NCBI GenBank assembly: GCA_963930775.1 | Contig: OZ005690.1 | Span: 5,812,225 to 5,876,224 of the forward strand | DNA from: Cliona cf. orientalis | Taxonomy: Eukaryota > Porifera > Demospongiae > Clionaida > Clionaidae | Direction: 5' to 3' | Length of the DNA stretch: 64,000 nt | In this document: positions 41,334 through 52,584 of the stretch, piece after piece | Numbering within the stretch: position 1 is the stretch's first letter | Layout of the letters: each line of letters opens with the position of its first letter | Translations under genes and position numbers: made by a program | The notes under the pieces: generated by a model | Databases searched by the model: none | Told to the model about the DNA's origin: nothing | Seen by the model: the letters and a program-made list of their open reading frames with translations, nothing else

Positions 41334-43671
41334 TCAGTGTATTTTTTCCCCTGAGTCTTGACTCTGAGCCGGTTCATTAATTTCAACCACCGAGTACGTT
41401 ATGGTCGGTAGCTCTCGATCTCCAGCTGCAGATCTTTTCAGTCGATATCCATCCAGCTCCTCTGGGGCGTCGTTTAGTGGCTGTTCCTTAGGCTTTTTCT
41501 CCAGTAGCTTAGAAGATGTCCATTTGAAGGCCTTATTAATAAAAGAGAATTTATAAAGCCTGGTATAGTGCAAGATATGAAAGACAATGACCCCCAATAA
41601 GAGGACGAAAATGGTCATGACAGACGTGTAGGCTAAAGCAACCTGGTTCCCTCCAAAGTCTAAGATGTACCACGTTAGGGCTGAAAAAGCAACCAGGTTG
41701 AAGTAGATAGAAGTTTCCATGACATCAAGTGGCCAGTTCTTGTAGACTCTCTTTGCAGTTACTCCCTTTAGGAGTATTAGACCACCAACGATAAAGATTG
41801 TTGCCAGGAGATCTACTCGTGGATCGAGAGAGAAATTCAAGACTGAAATAAGGTACAGGAGCATACGTACAAACAGCAGCAAGCCAGTCCAGTAGCGATA
41901 TTGAGCAGTATAGGGAGCGTGATAAGGCTCTAGGAAGTGGCGCAGTTTCTGGTACCTCACCCACTTAAAGATGGCCTTGTCTTGATAACGTAGAAGCCAC
42001 TGCCAGTGGAAGATAAGCGCAACATAAACTAGAGCTCTCTCGAGCACAAAACCCTCGGCGCGCTGCATGGCATTAGCTACATGCTTCAACAGTTGTACGC
42101 AGAAAGGGGGTAGCTAAAAGGCTGGGGCCAGGACAAGACAGGGATGAGGCTAATTAGCCGCTAATGTTATACTTGCACAGCAGTTTTATTCAAGACGGTT
42201 CAACAGCTCAGTCATAGCAGCAACAACCCTAAGGATGCTGTATCCAATTCCACACTGTAGTGTTGACATCTGAACTCAACCTTCCTCATTGTAGCCTAAC
42301 CTCCAATTCTTGGTGACTTAGCTTGCTACATCTTAACTTGAAGGACTATGATGCAAAGCCTTGGCACAAGAGTAAGGAATATACACTGAGCAATATTGCA
42401 TGTCCAGTATCATCGCAACTCACTTGGTTTCAAGCACTGTAATTCGATGCATGCATACAAGCCAGAGAGTCAAAGGGTACCACAAGAATACAGGCAGCTA
42501 ACCCTTAGAATTGAAAAGAAGCCACGATCGTCAAAAGCTAGCTGGTGGACTGAGCTCGAGCGGTGGGATTGATGCAACCGCGCATGCGCTGAGGGTGATA
42601 GACGTACATACCGTATATAGCGTGCAACCTATTTATACGTTAAGTCAGTGCTATCGCTAGCTCGGGCAAAGTCAAGAAGCTTAGAATCGACAAATGACGC
42701 CAAAACTGGCGAACAAAGCGTTTTCGGAGAAATCCACACAAATCATGAATTGGGAACGCCATAAGGAATCTTGCAACACCGCAAATTGGACTCGCAAACG
42801 AGGTATGTAGCAGCTAGCGTGGTAACAGACAGACAGACAGACAGACAGACAGACCGACTAACTACCGTAACCCTCGCGCATGCGCCGAGGGTTAATAACA
42901 CACAAGAGAAAAACCAGTATGCCAATAGTTATCAAAGAATAGCTAAGTGGTCACTTCAATGTTTATATTTTTTTCAGTATTCAGAAATCCAAGGTTATAT
43001 TCTATTTTTGTAACATCAACATTGCGTGAACCATATGCCGGTTGAAAGTATGCCAGAGAGGCTGATACAATGATTGCATTTAACAACTTAGCCGAAGATA
43101 TCAAGATCATAGTAGCAAGGACTGCCACTGGGTTACCTTTGCCAATGATCTTAGCAAACTTGGAAGAACGCTCGCTGGTAACTATCACAATTATGACTAG
43201 AAATATGACATAAGCAGGAAAGGCTAATTGCAGTAGGCTCTTATAAAGGAAATCTACAGCAATAATTCCAAGGTTTGAACCTTTAGGAAAGCAAACATCA
43301 AAGCCAATGTCAAGATTAAGCCATGAAATAAATACAGTGACAAAATTTGGAGTCGTGGATGGCAAAAAATAAATATCACCATTAACTGCTGCAATGTTAG
43401 CATAAAAGAGTATTCCATTGAGGGTACCAACAGCAATAGTCAGATTGAGAGCTAACATAAGGATAACCAAGGCTATACCAGCCACAAAAGAAGCTGCCAC
43501 AATTCCTATCAGATCTCTACGCCAGTGATTAGAGCATGGAATACAACGAGAACTGCCCAAAGAAAGATCAAGGCCTGGTCTGCAGACTGAACTAATTAAT
43601 ATTTCATATGGTGCACTGTTGTTTATAAATACATTACCTGTCAAATTCTCTGCTGTAGTATGGTGCCGTAT
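41334..43671 (-). pseudogene. receptor family copy D, membrane half, split by an element
   Basis: On the minus strand 43671-42943 encodes the juxtamembrane SLGSSRCIPCSNHW segment and the first membrane segments (ALNLTIAVGTLNGILFYAN, FISWLNLDIGFDVCFP, VLATMILISSAKLLNAI). After a CTAGAG-like element (42029-42892) the frame resumes with YVALIFHWQWLLRYQDK, the YHAPYTAQYRYWTGLLLFVR loop and the last membrane segments, ending at 41334. Just before the element, a TAG stop lies within TTAGCTATT; removing four bases would open a hydrophobic segment (YSLITIGILVFLLCVI). No beta-helix ectodomain is present. The frame upstream of 43671 is antisense copy-A/E flank, not part of this gene. Confidence 0.82.
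42029..42892. mobile_element. diverged CTAGAG-family element inside copy D
   Basis: Left end CTAGAGCTCTCTCGAGCACA, right end CGCATGCGCCGAGGGT followed by TAA. The middle carries a (CAGA)n run at 42827-42853. At 864 bp it is longer than its relatives and only its ends resemble them. The host reading frame of copy D continues on either side, which fixes it as an insertion. Confidence 0.75.
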
Positions 43672-44357
43672 GTACAAGCCTGAATGAAGAAAATACATCA
43701 TATTTGCCACCTGATGATCATCAACAGAGCTCCCAGGGTCTACAGATACCAACCCAATCCACTGTTGATCTGCGTGAACCACTGCTTGAGCAGTAACTGC
43801 CGTTGTTATCCCCTTTTACTTCTATTCAATAATTATTAATGATAGCATTAGTTTTGTAACAGAACTTGAGCTTAGTTGTGAGTAGAGTGCATGCATGTAG
43901 CTACTATTAAATTTTATGGAGCTGGCCCAGATCGAGTGGCTGCTTTCATGACTGTACACTTTAGTATAATTCCTCTAATTGTGTGTGTGTGTGTGTGTAC
44001 CAGTAGTACTATTTTGATTATTAGTTTGGAGTGGCTGCACTAAGTCTTATATTAGAATATGGTAATTATTAATAATTCATAGCCTGCATGAGGAAGGCAG
44101 TTTTAATGAATAATAGGTTGACCTTTGAGGGTGTGTCTGGTTGCAAACTGCTGGGCTACTCCACCGACTTCCATCGCAGCAAACACTCTCAGATGTAGGG
44201 TAAGTCATACCTGCATGTAGCTAGCTACATCAATATAAATGTATCTCGGTCCATAATATTCAGCTCTTTATTAACTTTAGCTAAGCCTCTCTTAAATTTG
44301 TCTCGACTTTAATTATAACAGCAGATTAGCTAGCTTTATCTATGACTTGCAGGTTCC
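43671..44357. repeat. segmental duplication: copy-A tail and copy-B/E 5' flank
   Basis: Matches 4092-5178 except that the CTAGAG element (4536-4920) is absent here. It includes the STVDLREPLLEQ tail of copy A (antisense frames here are not genes), a shorter GT run, and the 5' flank up to the shared ATGATGTCC start. With copy E, it makes a duplicate of about 4.7 kb. Confidence 0.9.
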
Positions 44358-47300
44358 ATGATGTCCTCATTTTGGCCACTATCCTTGGTGGCTGTCATCC
44401 ACTGCCTGTGTGTCTTCCCTACTGCTGTAAATGCTGAATTGGCATTTGTGAGGCCAAACTCAAGTGTGTCGTGTGCCAATAGTAGCTCTCAGCCACCTTG
44501 TCTGACTTTCAATGAGTATGCACAGCAAGTGGAACAGTACTTTGTCAATGATACCACTTTTCTCTTCCTGCCTGGGACCCACCAGCTGGATATTCAGCTC
44601 AACCTGGAGGGTCTTTCAAATATTGCATTTGGTTCAATTGATGATCCTGGTGCTCAAAATGCTCAAATACTATTCAGTCCATCAGCTAACATCACATGGA
44701 CAAATTGTGCGAATATTGAGATCAGTGGGTTGATTTTCATTCTCAGTGGACAGTTCAGTGTCCTAGTACATGCAATTTGATACACTTGGTGTCTACTCAT
44801 CAGAGTTTATTCTTCAAGGGACAACTGCCTCTTTTACTAACCTGACTCTAACTGGAGATGGTACTAGAGTGTTTGCCTATTGTGGAAACTCCAGTGATGT
44901 ACAGATTGGAGGTCTGATAGCAGCAGGTACCAGAACAATAATTCTCTATGCAACAAATGGTGTTGTAGAGTTCAATGGAAACAATGTTTTCATTGACAAC
45001 CTCGTCAATATTTCAGATGCTGAATAGCTACATGATATTTCTCTATGCTTGTCAATATACTTTCAATGGAAATAGTTCATTCATTAAGAATACTGCCTCA
45101 ATTGCAATTTATATTATTGGTATTCGTGACAGTGATACCCAAATTATTATTGAGAATATTCCTGGAAACGTTTCATTTGTCAACAATAATTTTGCAGTTG
45201 CAATATAGCTATGTAATTGGTGATCCTGACGGTATTATTCCTGGAAATCTTGCATTTATCAACAATACATTCACAGGTGGTGGGGGAATATTCTTTAGTG
45301 CTGTCAATGGCACAATCAGTATTTCTGGAAGTATCTTATTTTTCAACAATACTTGCCTTCACAGCAGAGGTCTAGTTCAATTATTTGGGGTTACTTGGTA
45401 CATCTCTGGAAGTGTTTCGTTTATTCAGAATGATAATGTGCATGCAGATTCAGGCAGAGATTTCACTGGTGGTGCAGCAATTTTCTCTGACAACTCTACG
45501 CTCTTCATCAGTGGTGTGGCTTCATTTGTTGGTAATCGTGTCATAGCTCCCATCATGATATCCAACATAGATGTAACTGGTGGAGCTATATATGCTTGTG
45601 ATCAGAGTACATTAGTATTTGAAGAATCATCCGACACATTGTTTATTCAAAATTTTGCTACATACCATGGAGGAGCAGTATCCCTGATTGACTCCAACCT
45701 AACGATGTATGGAAGAGCATTTTTTGAAACAAATTCTGCTGGTATGGAAGGGGGAGCCATTTATTCACTCAACAGTGTCATCAACATGACAGGTAGAGTG
45801 GTTTTTAACCAAAATTCTGCCCAGTGGGGAGGAGAAATGGCCTTCAGTGGAAGTTCTAGTAAGCTACGATTGATTGAGCCTCTTGCTGTTAACTTTGTTG
45901 AAAATTCAGCAATTTTGGGTGGTGGAGTGATTTTCTTTGAAGATGATGCTAACCAGATGTGTTTTAGATCTCAGATTACACAAGATTGCTTCGTCGAGCT
46001 CAGTTCTATAAGCAACATTGGGTTAAACTTTAATAACAACAGTGCTGAGAGAGCTGGTAGGATATTCTATGGAGGGCACCTCGATACATGTACACCCATT
46101 ATTGGTGGTTGGGCCTTTTTCTGGTGGCCAGGCTTTGAATCTCATTGCAGGTGTCTCAAATGTGAATGTGAATGTCAATAATTACAATGACAATACAACA
46201 TCGAATGTTTCATCCGACCCACTCCAAGTCTGTATTTGCAAAAGTGAAAGCATGGTCATATGTGATGATATAGAAATTGAGACAGTGAGGGGAAGAGAGT
46301 TTACTTTGCCTGCTGTGATAGTTGGTCAAGATTTAGGGACCATCTCTTCAGCTGTCAGGATCTCTCTAGATAACAATACCCAACTTGGCTCTCCTGCTCA
46401 GCGCATACAACCCACTGGAAAGGCATGCACTAACATAACATATAACTTGTTTGCTGAGAATGATAACACAGTGGTAACATTATTCCCAGATGATGGTCTA
46501 TGCAGAGATACTGGTAGTACAATGATAAGCATCATATTCCTTCCTTGCCCCAGTGGATTCGTGAAAAATGGTTCTGGATGTGTTTGTGAAGAAAGGCTTC
46601 AGCGTTTCAATGCTGTTTGCAATGTAGATGATGAAACAATACAGTGGACTTCAGCATCAAATCGTTTCTGGATAGGAGCACTTTTTGAAAATGCAAGCAA
46701 TGAATCTACTTATCAGGGGCTGATACTTCACTCTAGCTGTCCACTGGACTACTGTTTTGACGACCCTGTGCCTATTACACTGGACAATCTCGATATCCAA
46801 TGTAACCACAATCATTCTGGAACTCTGTGTGGCTCCTGTATAGGGAAGGCTACAGCATAGCCTTAGGCACACTACTACACTGTCTTCCTTGTAGTAATGA
46901 CTACCTGGCTCTTATTCTTCCATTTTCTCTTGCCGGGATAGCACTGGTGGCTGTTCTTTTATTGCTAAGACTGACAGTAACAGCAGGAACAATTCAGGGT
47001 TTCATCTTCTACGTTAATATCATTCAAGCAAATACGTCATTCTTCTTTCCAGCTGGAGAAGTAAATATTCTAACGGTCTTCATTGCATGGCTGAACCTTG
47101 ACCTTGGAATAGAGTCCTGTTTCTATGATGGTATGACTGCATACGCCTATATATGGCTCCAGTTTCTATTCCCATTCTACGTCTGGTTTCTTATTGGAAC
47201 AGTGGCGGATCCAGGGGTAGTTCGTTTGGTTCGTTCGAACCCCCCTGACCCCAAGCCTACCACGAGTAATAATATCTTCCAGTGAGAAAAAATCGACTGT

Positions 47301-48415
47301 ACCAGTGATTCTTGATGTGAAAGTACATTACTTTGGGAGTCTTGGCCTTGTTTACTACAGGAAACTTACAGGTTCTTTCGTCGTCTTTCTAGCGGCTGCA
47401 CGGTTCAGCGGCAAGCGCGATCGAAAAGGGGCGTGGCCAACACAAAAGTGGGCGTGGTCGGCGAAAATTTTCGCGCGCTTCGCGCGCACAATAAAAAGAA
47501 CCCCCCTTCATAATATCCTGCATCCGCCCCTGTGGAATGATAATTGCAGTGACCCACTATTCAAGTAAATTAACTAAAATACTTGGCCATAACCCAGTGG
47601 CTGTTCTTGCTACTCTGTTTCTCCTCTCTTACTCGAAACTTCTTCGCACAATATCTAATACATTGTCTGTTTCAGTACTCCATTATCCCGATTATAATAA
47701 AAGTGTATGGCCTTTCAATGGAAATATGGCTTATGGAAGTGTTGAACATGCTGTATTGGCTTTGTTTGCAATACTAGTTTTGGTATTTCTGTTTATTCCT
47801 TACACTCTACTCCTTTTCTTTGCTCACTGGCTCCAGGCTCTCTCTCACTGGTGCATTCTCTCTTGGCTCAACAATATCAAACCTTTCATCGACACATACC
47901 ATGCTCCCTACAAGAAGCAGACACGCTACTGGACGGGACTGCTCCTATTTATGCGCCTATTTCTGCTTGCCTTTGATGCTCTTAACAGCAAGTTAATCCC
48001 TGTTGTTATAACCTCAATTACAATCATTCTTGCATCTTCGGCCTGGATCCACAAGGGAGTTTATGAAAATGGTTTCAATAACATTCTGGAAGCATTCTTT
48101 ATTGCCAACCTTTGTATGTTTGCAGTAGCTACATTTTACAATCAGACAAATGAGTCTAACTGGGGAGGAACTCCTTATCTTTTTATTGGACTAACTTTTG
48201 TTGTATTCTTTTGCATTTTGCTGTTTCATGTCTACCTGGTCCTCCATGAGACTGCTGTATGGGAGAAGGTAATGTCCAAACCTATTGTAAAGAAGTATAT
48301 TGTACACAAAGAAGGAGATAAGGATCATCCACGCAGTGATAGTCGTGAACAGAGTTTTATTCTGCAAGCACCAACCCAATCCACTGTTGACCTTCGTGAG
48401 CCGCTGCTAGACTAA
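44358..48415 (+). pseudogene. receptor family copy E, broken by indels and a MITE
   Basis: ATG 44358 opens MMSSFWPLSLVAVIHCLCVF, an intact signal peptide. The ectodomain has GGAIYACDQS, GGAIYSLNS and similar beta-helix repeats. Then come GSGCVCEERLQ, GTLCGSC and membrane segments, ending STVDLREPLLD at 48415. Frame breaks compared with copies B and C: four extra bases at about 44770, GCTA at about 45025, AGCT at about 45207, one extra G at about 46110, one base at about 46848, and a 333-bp MITE at 47200. Each block between breaks remains open and similar to its relatives, so decay is recent. Product unknown, as for copy C. Confidence 0.87.
47200..47532. mobile_element. CAGTGGCGGATCCAGG MITE (hAT-like ends)
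   Basis: Ends CAGTGGCGGATCCAGG and the complement of CAGGGGCGGATGCAGG are imperfect inverted repeats. TGGAA occurs on both sides (47195-47199, 47533-47537), and copy B shows the empty site at about 8500. It splits a membrane segment of copy E. Confidence 0.9.
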
Positions 48416-49039
48416 TGATTCAGAGGAATGGAAGTTTGTTATGCACTTTGTGATGTTGTGTTATAGTAATTCAGTTTTGTCTCTTAATGGTACCTAGTAT
48501 AATCCTTTTTCACTAGCACTACGTAGCTACATTTATTTATATAATAATATTATCATCGCACTATGTGATCAAGTTTTTTTTGTCTATAGTTCTGCGTAAG
48601 TATTAATATACACTGTTAGAAAACAGTAACACCTTTAGGGGTGCTAGTAGTATGGTTTATATTCGACACCCTAGGGTGTACAAATTTTGACTCACCAGAG
48701 GTGCTGCACTAGCACCCAATGGGTGCTAGTTTAGGGTGCTAGTTTAGGGTGCTACCACAACACCCTGACTTGTGGTCCTATCCCCTCCCCTCCCCCACCT
48801 TGCATGCTCTGGATCACTGCAATTTTTTGACCAAAACAGTTCCATAAAATGCAACAGACATTAGTGATACATGTACGAAGATGAACAACATGATACAAGA
48901 GTTACAGCCAGTGTGACCTACAAACAGTTCCCTACATGAAGTTAGTTCTCCTGTGAAATCGTGTACATCTTGATTATCCTGTATTGTAGTAAAGAAATTG
49001 CAGCATAAACAGATTATAAATAATACATGTGTATACCTA
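48416..49039. other. 3' flank of copy E; GGGTGCTAGT repeats
   Basis: No gene. Between about 48635 and 48755 the word (G)GGTGCTAG(T) recurs five or six times in both orientations, a small interspersed array. Confidence 0.55.
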
Positions 49040-49215
49040 ACATAGAGAGGGAATAGGGAGAGAGAGAGGGGGGGGGGGGACAGGGAGAACGAGAAATGGA
49101 GAGAGATGGAGAAACTGAGAGTGAGAGGGGAAATGGAGAGAAAGAGAGAGAGAAATGGAGAGAGAGAGAATGGAGAGAGCAGAGAAAGAGAAATGTGGAG
49201 AGAGAGAAGGGGGCA
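49040..49215. repeat. imperfect (GA)n tract
   Basis: Purine-rich GA repeats with interruptions. Open frames here translate to low-complexity Arg/Glu or Ser/Leu and are not genes. Confidence 0.9.
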
Positions 49216-49224
49216 TGCATGCAA

Positions 49225-49735
49225 AATAATGCTTACCAATTCAGAATCACACTTGAGTCACCACGTCTTGTTCATAATATTATATGGTACCTGTAGTAAA
49301 ATGCACAAGAGATAATCACAAGCTAAAGAGTGGAGGGTGCATGCTTACCAATTCATTCATCATGTTAGAAAGGAGGGAGCATGCCAGTACTAGTTCAGAA
49401 TCACAACTGAGTCACCATGCTCATGTACTTGTTACCTATAGTAAAATCTATGAAAGACTATTACACTGTGGTGTAAGAGAGAAGAGAAGAGAGAGAGAGG
49501 ATCAGAGAAAGAGAGAGGGAGAGAGGTGGCATGCAAATACTTACCAATTCAGAATTGCAATTGAATGACATGTCTTGTTTATACAAGGTACCTGTAGTAA
49601 AGTGCACAAGAGATAATCACAAGGTAAAGATCAGGAGGAGGGTGCATGCTTACCAATTATTATGAGTGATTCATAATGTATTGTTCATAATATTGTGGTA
49701 CCTGTAGTGGTGATTTTCAATGTTTGGAGTAGAGA
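49225..49735 (-). repeat. four tandem units with splice-like borders on the minus strand
   Basis: Each unit, read on the minus strand, starts with TTTACTACAG (or a close variant) and runs GTACC...AATTG. Three of the four end in GTAAGC or GTAAGT. Core lengths are roughly 50-65 bases. Pyrimidine-rich tracts (the GA runs) lie between some units. Stops occur in all frames of the first unit, so coding is unlikely. This is either a tandem repeat with chance splice words or repeated exons of a non-coding transcript. Confidence 0.5.
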
Positions 49736-50163
49736 GAGAGAGAGAGAGAGGGTCCTACATATTTTAGTGTAAAATAGAGTTTTATCCCTAGAGTAACTCA
49801 TGGGACGATTTTACACCAGCAAAACCTAGAGTAACTCATGGGACGATTTTACACCAATACAACCTAGAGTAACTCATGGGACGATTTTACACCAGCAAAA
49901 TTAGTGTAAAATCCCGAGTATTTATTGTATGCCAAGCATATTATAAGGGAGGATTTTACACCACATCAAAATTAAAGGGCTTACTCATGTAAAATTCTCC
50001 CATATAACTTACCTCTGCTATATTATATAAGGGACGATTTTACACCAGTTGCCACCACAGGTACTGAAGTGGTGTAAAATCGTTCCATATAATACTGATG
50101 GCTAACAGTAACTGGAGCAAAAATTTATATGTGACCTTTGACCTCACTTAAAATTCTCCCATA

Positions 50164-51524
50164 ATAATAAGAATGTACATCCATACTCGGCTAAAACTTT
50201 AAGTGTGAACTTTGACCTGGTGTAAAATGCTCCCTTGTATATAGCCACTGAATCCAGACTCAGGTGGGTTTTTAAGTACGTTCCGAATGCTCGCTTACTG
50301 TGGGTGTGGCTGTAGTGCACGCACTTGGTGGGTGGGGCTATCCTGCAGCTGCGACAGCTACTTTGGGCTTGTGCTAATAGAATGGTAGGCCGGGGGCTCA
50401 CTGTGTGCACGAGTTAGAGTTCTTTGTAAAGCATGTCAGGGTAATTTCCACAGTACAACCTTGTGTTTAGAGTGATAAGGGTAGAAATGATAATATGATC
50501 ACCGGCCATTGACTTATAGCTATAATATTATTAATTTTACTGTTTTAGAGTTTATAGTAATCATGACTCTGTGACTATAGATACCGGTACATTCTAGATC
50601 TCTCACTCGGATGCTATTATTGTAGCTAATTTATGCTAATCTTTCTATGTCTTTATCATCAAAAGATGCTTCTTCAGCTTGTCCGTAGCTAGATACCATA
50701 TACATGGGAGTGAACTCACTCAATTGCACCCTATAATTTTATTTGGTAGTGTTTTACTCTGCTTAATGAATACATAGATAATAATAATATAGCTATAATA
50801 GCTAAATCACATTTCACTCAAAGAGAATTAGCTATCACGTTAAAAAGAGATGTAGCTAAATCACTATAGTAGCTGCTATATCACGAACTTCATTCATTCA
50901 TGGCTAATCTCGAACCCAGACCCCTCCTATTTCCGCAGCATTGGATGTATTGCATTACCAGCACGACTCACTCATACTATATTATGCAGATATTATGAGA
51001 TAGTTGGTATTATGGGACTCTCCGACATCCATACCAACGAAGATGGAAGCTTCCGGTTTGGGGGTAGTTGTATTATATCTAATTATAGCTATATACCTGC
51101 CTGCAAAATTGGATTTGCTAGCTATCTACCTTTAAGCTATTTTGATATAGGTTTTTGTGGAAACGGTTTTTGGTGTAGCCATCAACTTTGCAAATTTGCT
51201 TATTTGGCACATCAAATTAGCTAAGGTAAATGTCCTTATTATGAGTCACTTAAGCAAGCGATATGCCACATATGTAATTGGGGGGTTATTTTTTGTGGTT
51301 AAATTTTTTTATGGACTTCCCAATGTGTCTATTACATCAGGTACAAATGAGATCTCCCCTATTAAAATATGTGATCTTTAAAAATTATCTTGTCAGCACT
51401 GTTACTGGAGGTATTATGGACCGCCTGCTGGTATTATGAGTCACTACTTTCAGTGACATGAATTCAATCATTAAAGCTTCTTTAACAGATGGAATATTCT
51501 TAGCAGCCATCCAGAAGTGAGACA
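50164..51524. other. loop of the foldback, left part; no supported gene
   Basis: A few short frames exist without family resemblance. Around 50890-50960 a minus-strand stretch has a GGGTTCGAGATT B-box-like word, which may be old tRNA-derived repeat sequence. Confidence 0.4.
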
Positions 51525-51620
51525 TGTTACGACGCGAATGCAATCTAACGCAAATGCGATCTATCAACACTAGTCTTAGAAAAATTCGATAGGGAAAAAA
51601 AAAGAAAAAAGTCAAAGTGT

Positions 51621-51685
51621 ACGGCAAGATTCGAACCCGCTCCATTCCGTCCCATACATAAGAGCCCAACCACTCGGCCACCACC
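51621..51685 (-). other. tRNA-like segment (A and B box words)
   Basis: On the minus strand GGTGGTGGCCGAGTGGTTGG resembles a tRNA D-arm/A box and GGGTTCGAATCTTGCC a T-arm/B box. At about 65 bases it is shorter than a normal tRNA and I could not fold an anticodon arm, so it is more likely a tRNA-derived repeat or pseudogene. Confidence 0.45.
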
Positions 51686-51724
51686 GTTGTTGCTGCCGAC
51701 AGCCATTATTTCAACTATTTTACA

Positions 51725-51930
51725 CAACCCAGCCCCTCCCACACTAACCCTGCTAACCATTCACAACCCAGCCCCAGACCTCCCAGCCCCTCCAGTCCAC
51801 GTATACGCAAACCCTAGAGACTAACCCTGCTAACCATTCGCAACCCATCCCCAGACCTCCCAGTCCCTCCCACACTAACCCTGCTAACCATTCGCAACCC
51901 ATCCCCTGACCTCCCAGCCCCTCCCATCCA
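51725..51930. repeat. C-rich minisatellite, about three units
   Basis: The unit of about 55-85 bases contains CTAACCCTGCTAACCATTC and ACCTCCCAG(C/T)CCCTCC. Variation in unit length comes from an insert at 51795-51825. It is non-coding. Confidence 0.8.
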
Positions 51931-52584
51931 TATCGTCCAGCGATCACGGCGGCGTACGTACCGGCGTATCGCGAACGGGTCGGGATCGCATTTGCGTCGT
52001 AACAAGCCATAGTTGTGAATACTAGATAGGAGTGGCTAAATATGCCAAAAGAAATCATTTTGTTAAAATGATTCATTGAAGATTGGAAAACCTTCTCTAA
52101 ATATAAAAATTTAGTAAGCAGAAACTTACATGAAAATTCAATAGGGAATGGAAATAATTTATCAGATAATTCAATTTTAAATAAAACACCTCATGTGGTG
52201 TCTCATAATTAATAGGGACAGGTATCCCATAATACTAATGATCACAAAAAAATTTACATATACATTATGTATAATCCGTGTATTAGAGGCCATAGGTAGT
52301 CTGAGCTTTAAAAAAACCCACATACTAAAATACTCCTATAATAACTATGTAAAAGCAGTCAATAGGTAAGTGTCTCATATCTAAGTCTTGTACACTATGA
52401 TACTCTATGCATAATTATAATATTAATTTTATTTCCTTCTCATACTCATCTTCTTTCGACCAATTCATAATGGCGTTACTCCCAGACATGCTTCATGAAC
52501 AATCGCGCATGTGGTGAGTATCTTATTATTATGGGAGAATTTTAAGTGAGGTCAAAGGTCACATGTAAATTTTTGCTCCAGTTA

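Larger units (their letters stand above)
51525..52004. mobile_element. TGTTACGACGC inverted-repeat element
   Basis: TGTTACGACGCGAATGCAAT at 51525 and its near complement ending at 52004 (two differences in 21) bound 480 bases. Inside are a tRNA-like segment and a short minisatellite. No clear target duplication was found. Confidence 0.7.

Noticed and set aside
43671-43782. N-terminal end of the receptor copy D frame
   Set aside because: It is antisense to the copy-A/E tail duplicated here; receptor homology starts only below 43671.
49014-49239. Ser/Leu-rich and Glu/Arg-rich frames near 49.1 kb
   Set aside because: Products of an imperfect GA tract with no conserved features.
49774-50240. 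CRISPR-like array of GGGACGATTTTACACCA words
   Set aside because: Units are in both orientations, spacing is irregular, spacers are themselves repeated, and the host is eukaryotic; it fits a foldback element.
51621-51685. Functional tRNA gene on the minus strand
   Set aside because: Too short, no convincing anticodon arm or acceptor pairing, and located inside an inverted-repeat element.
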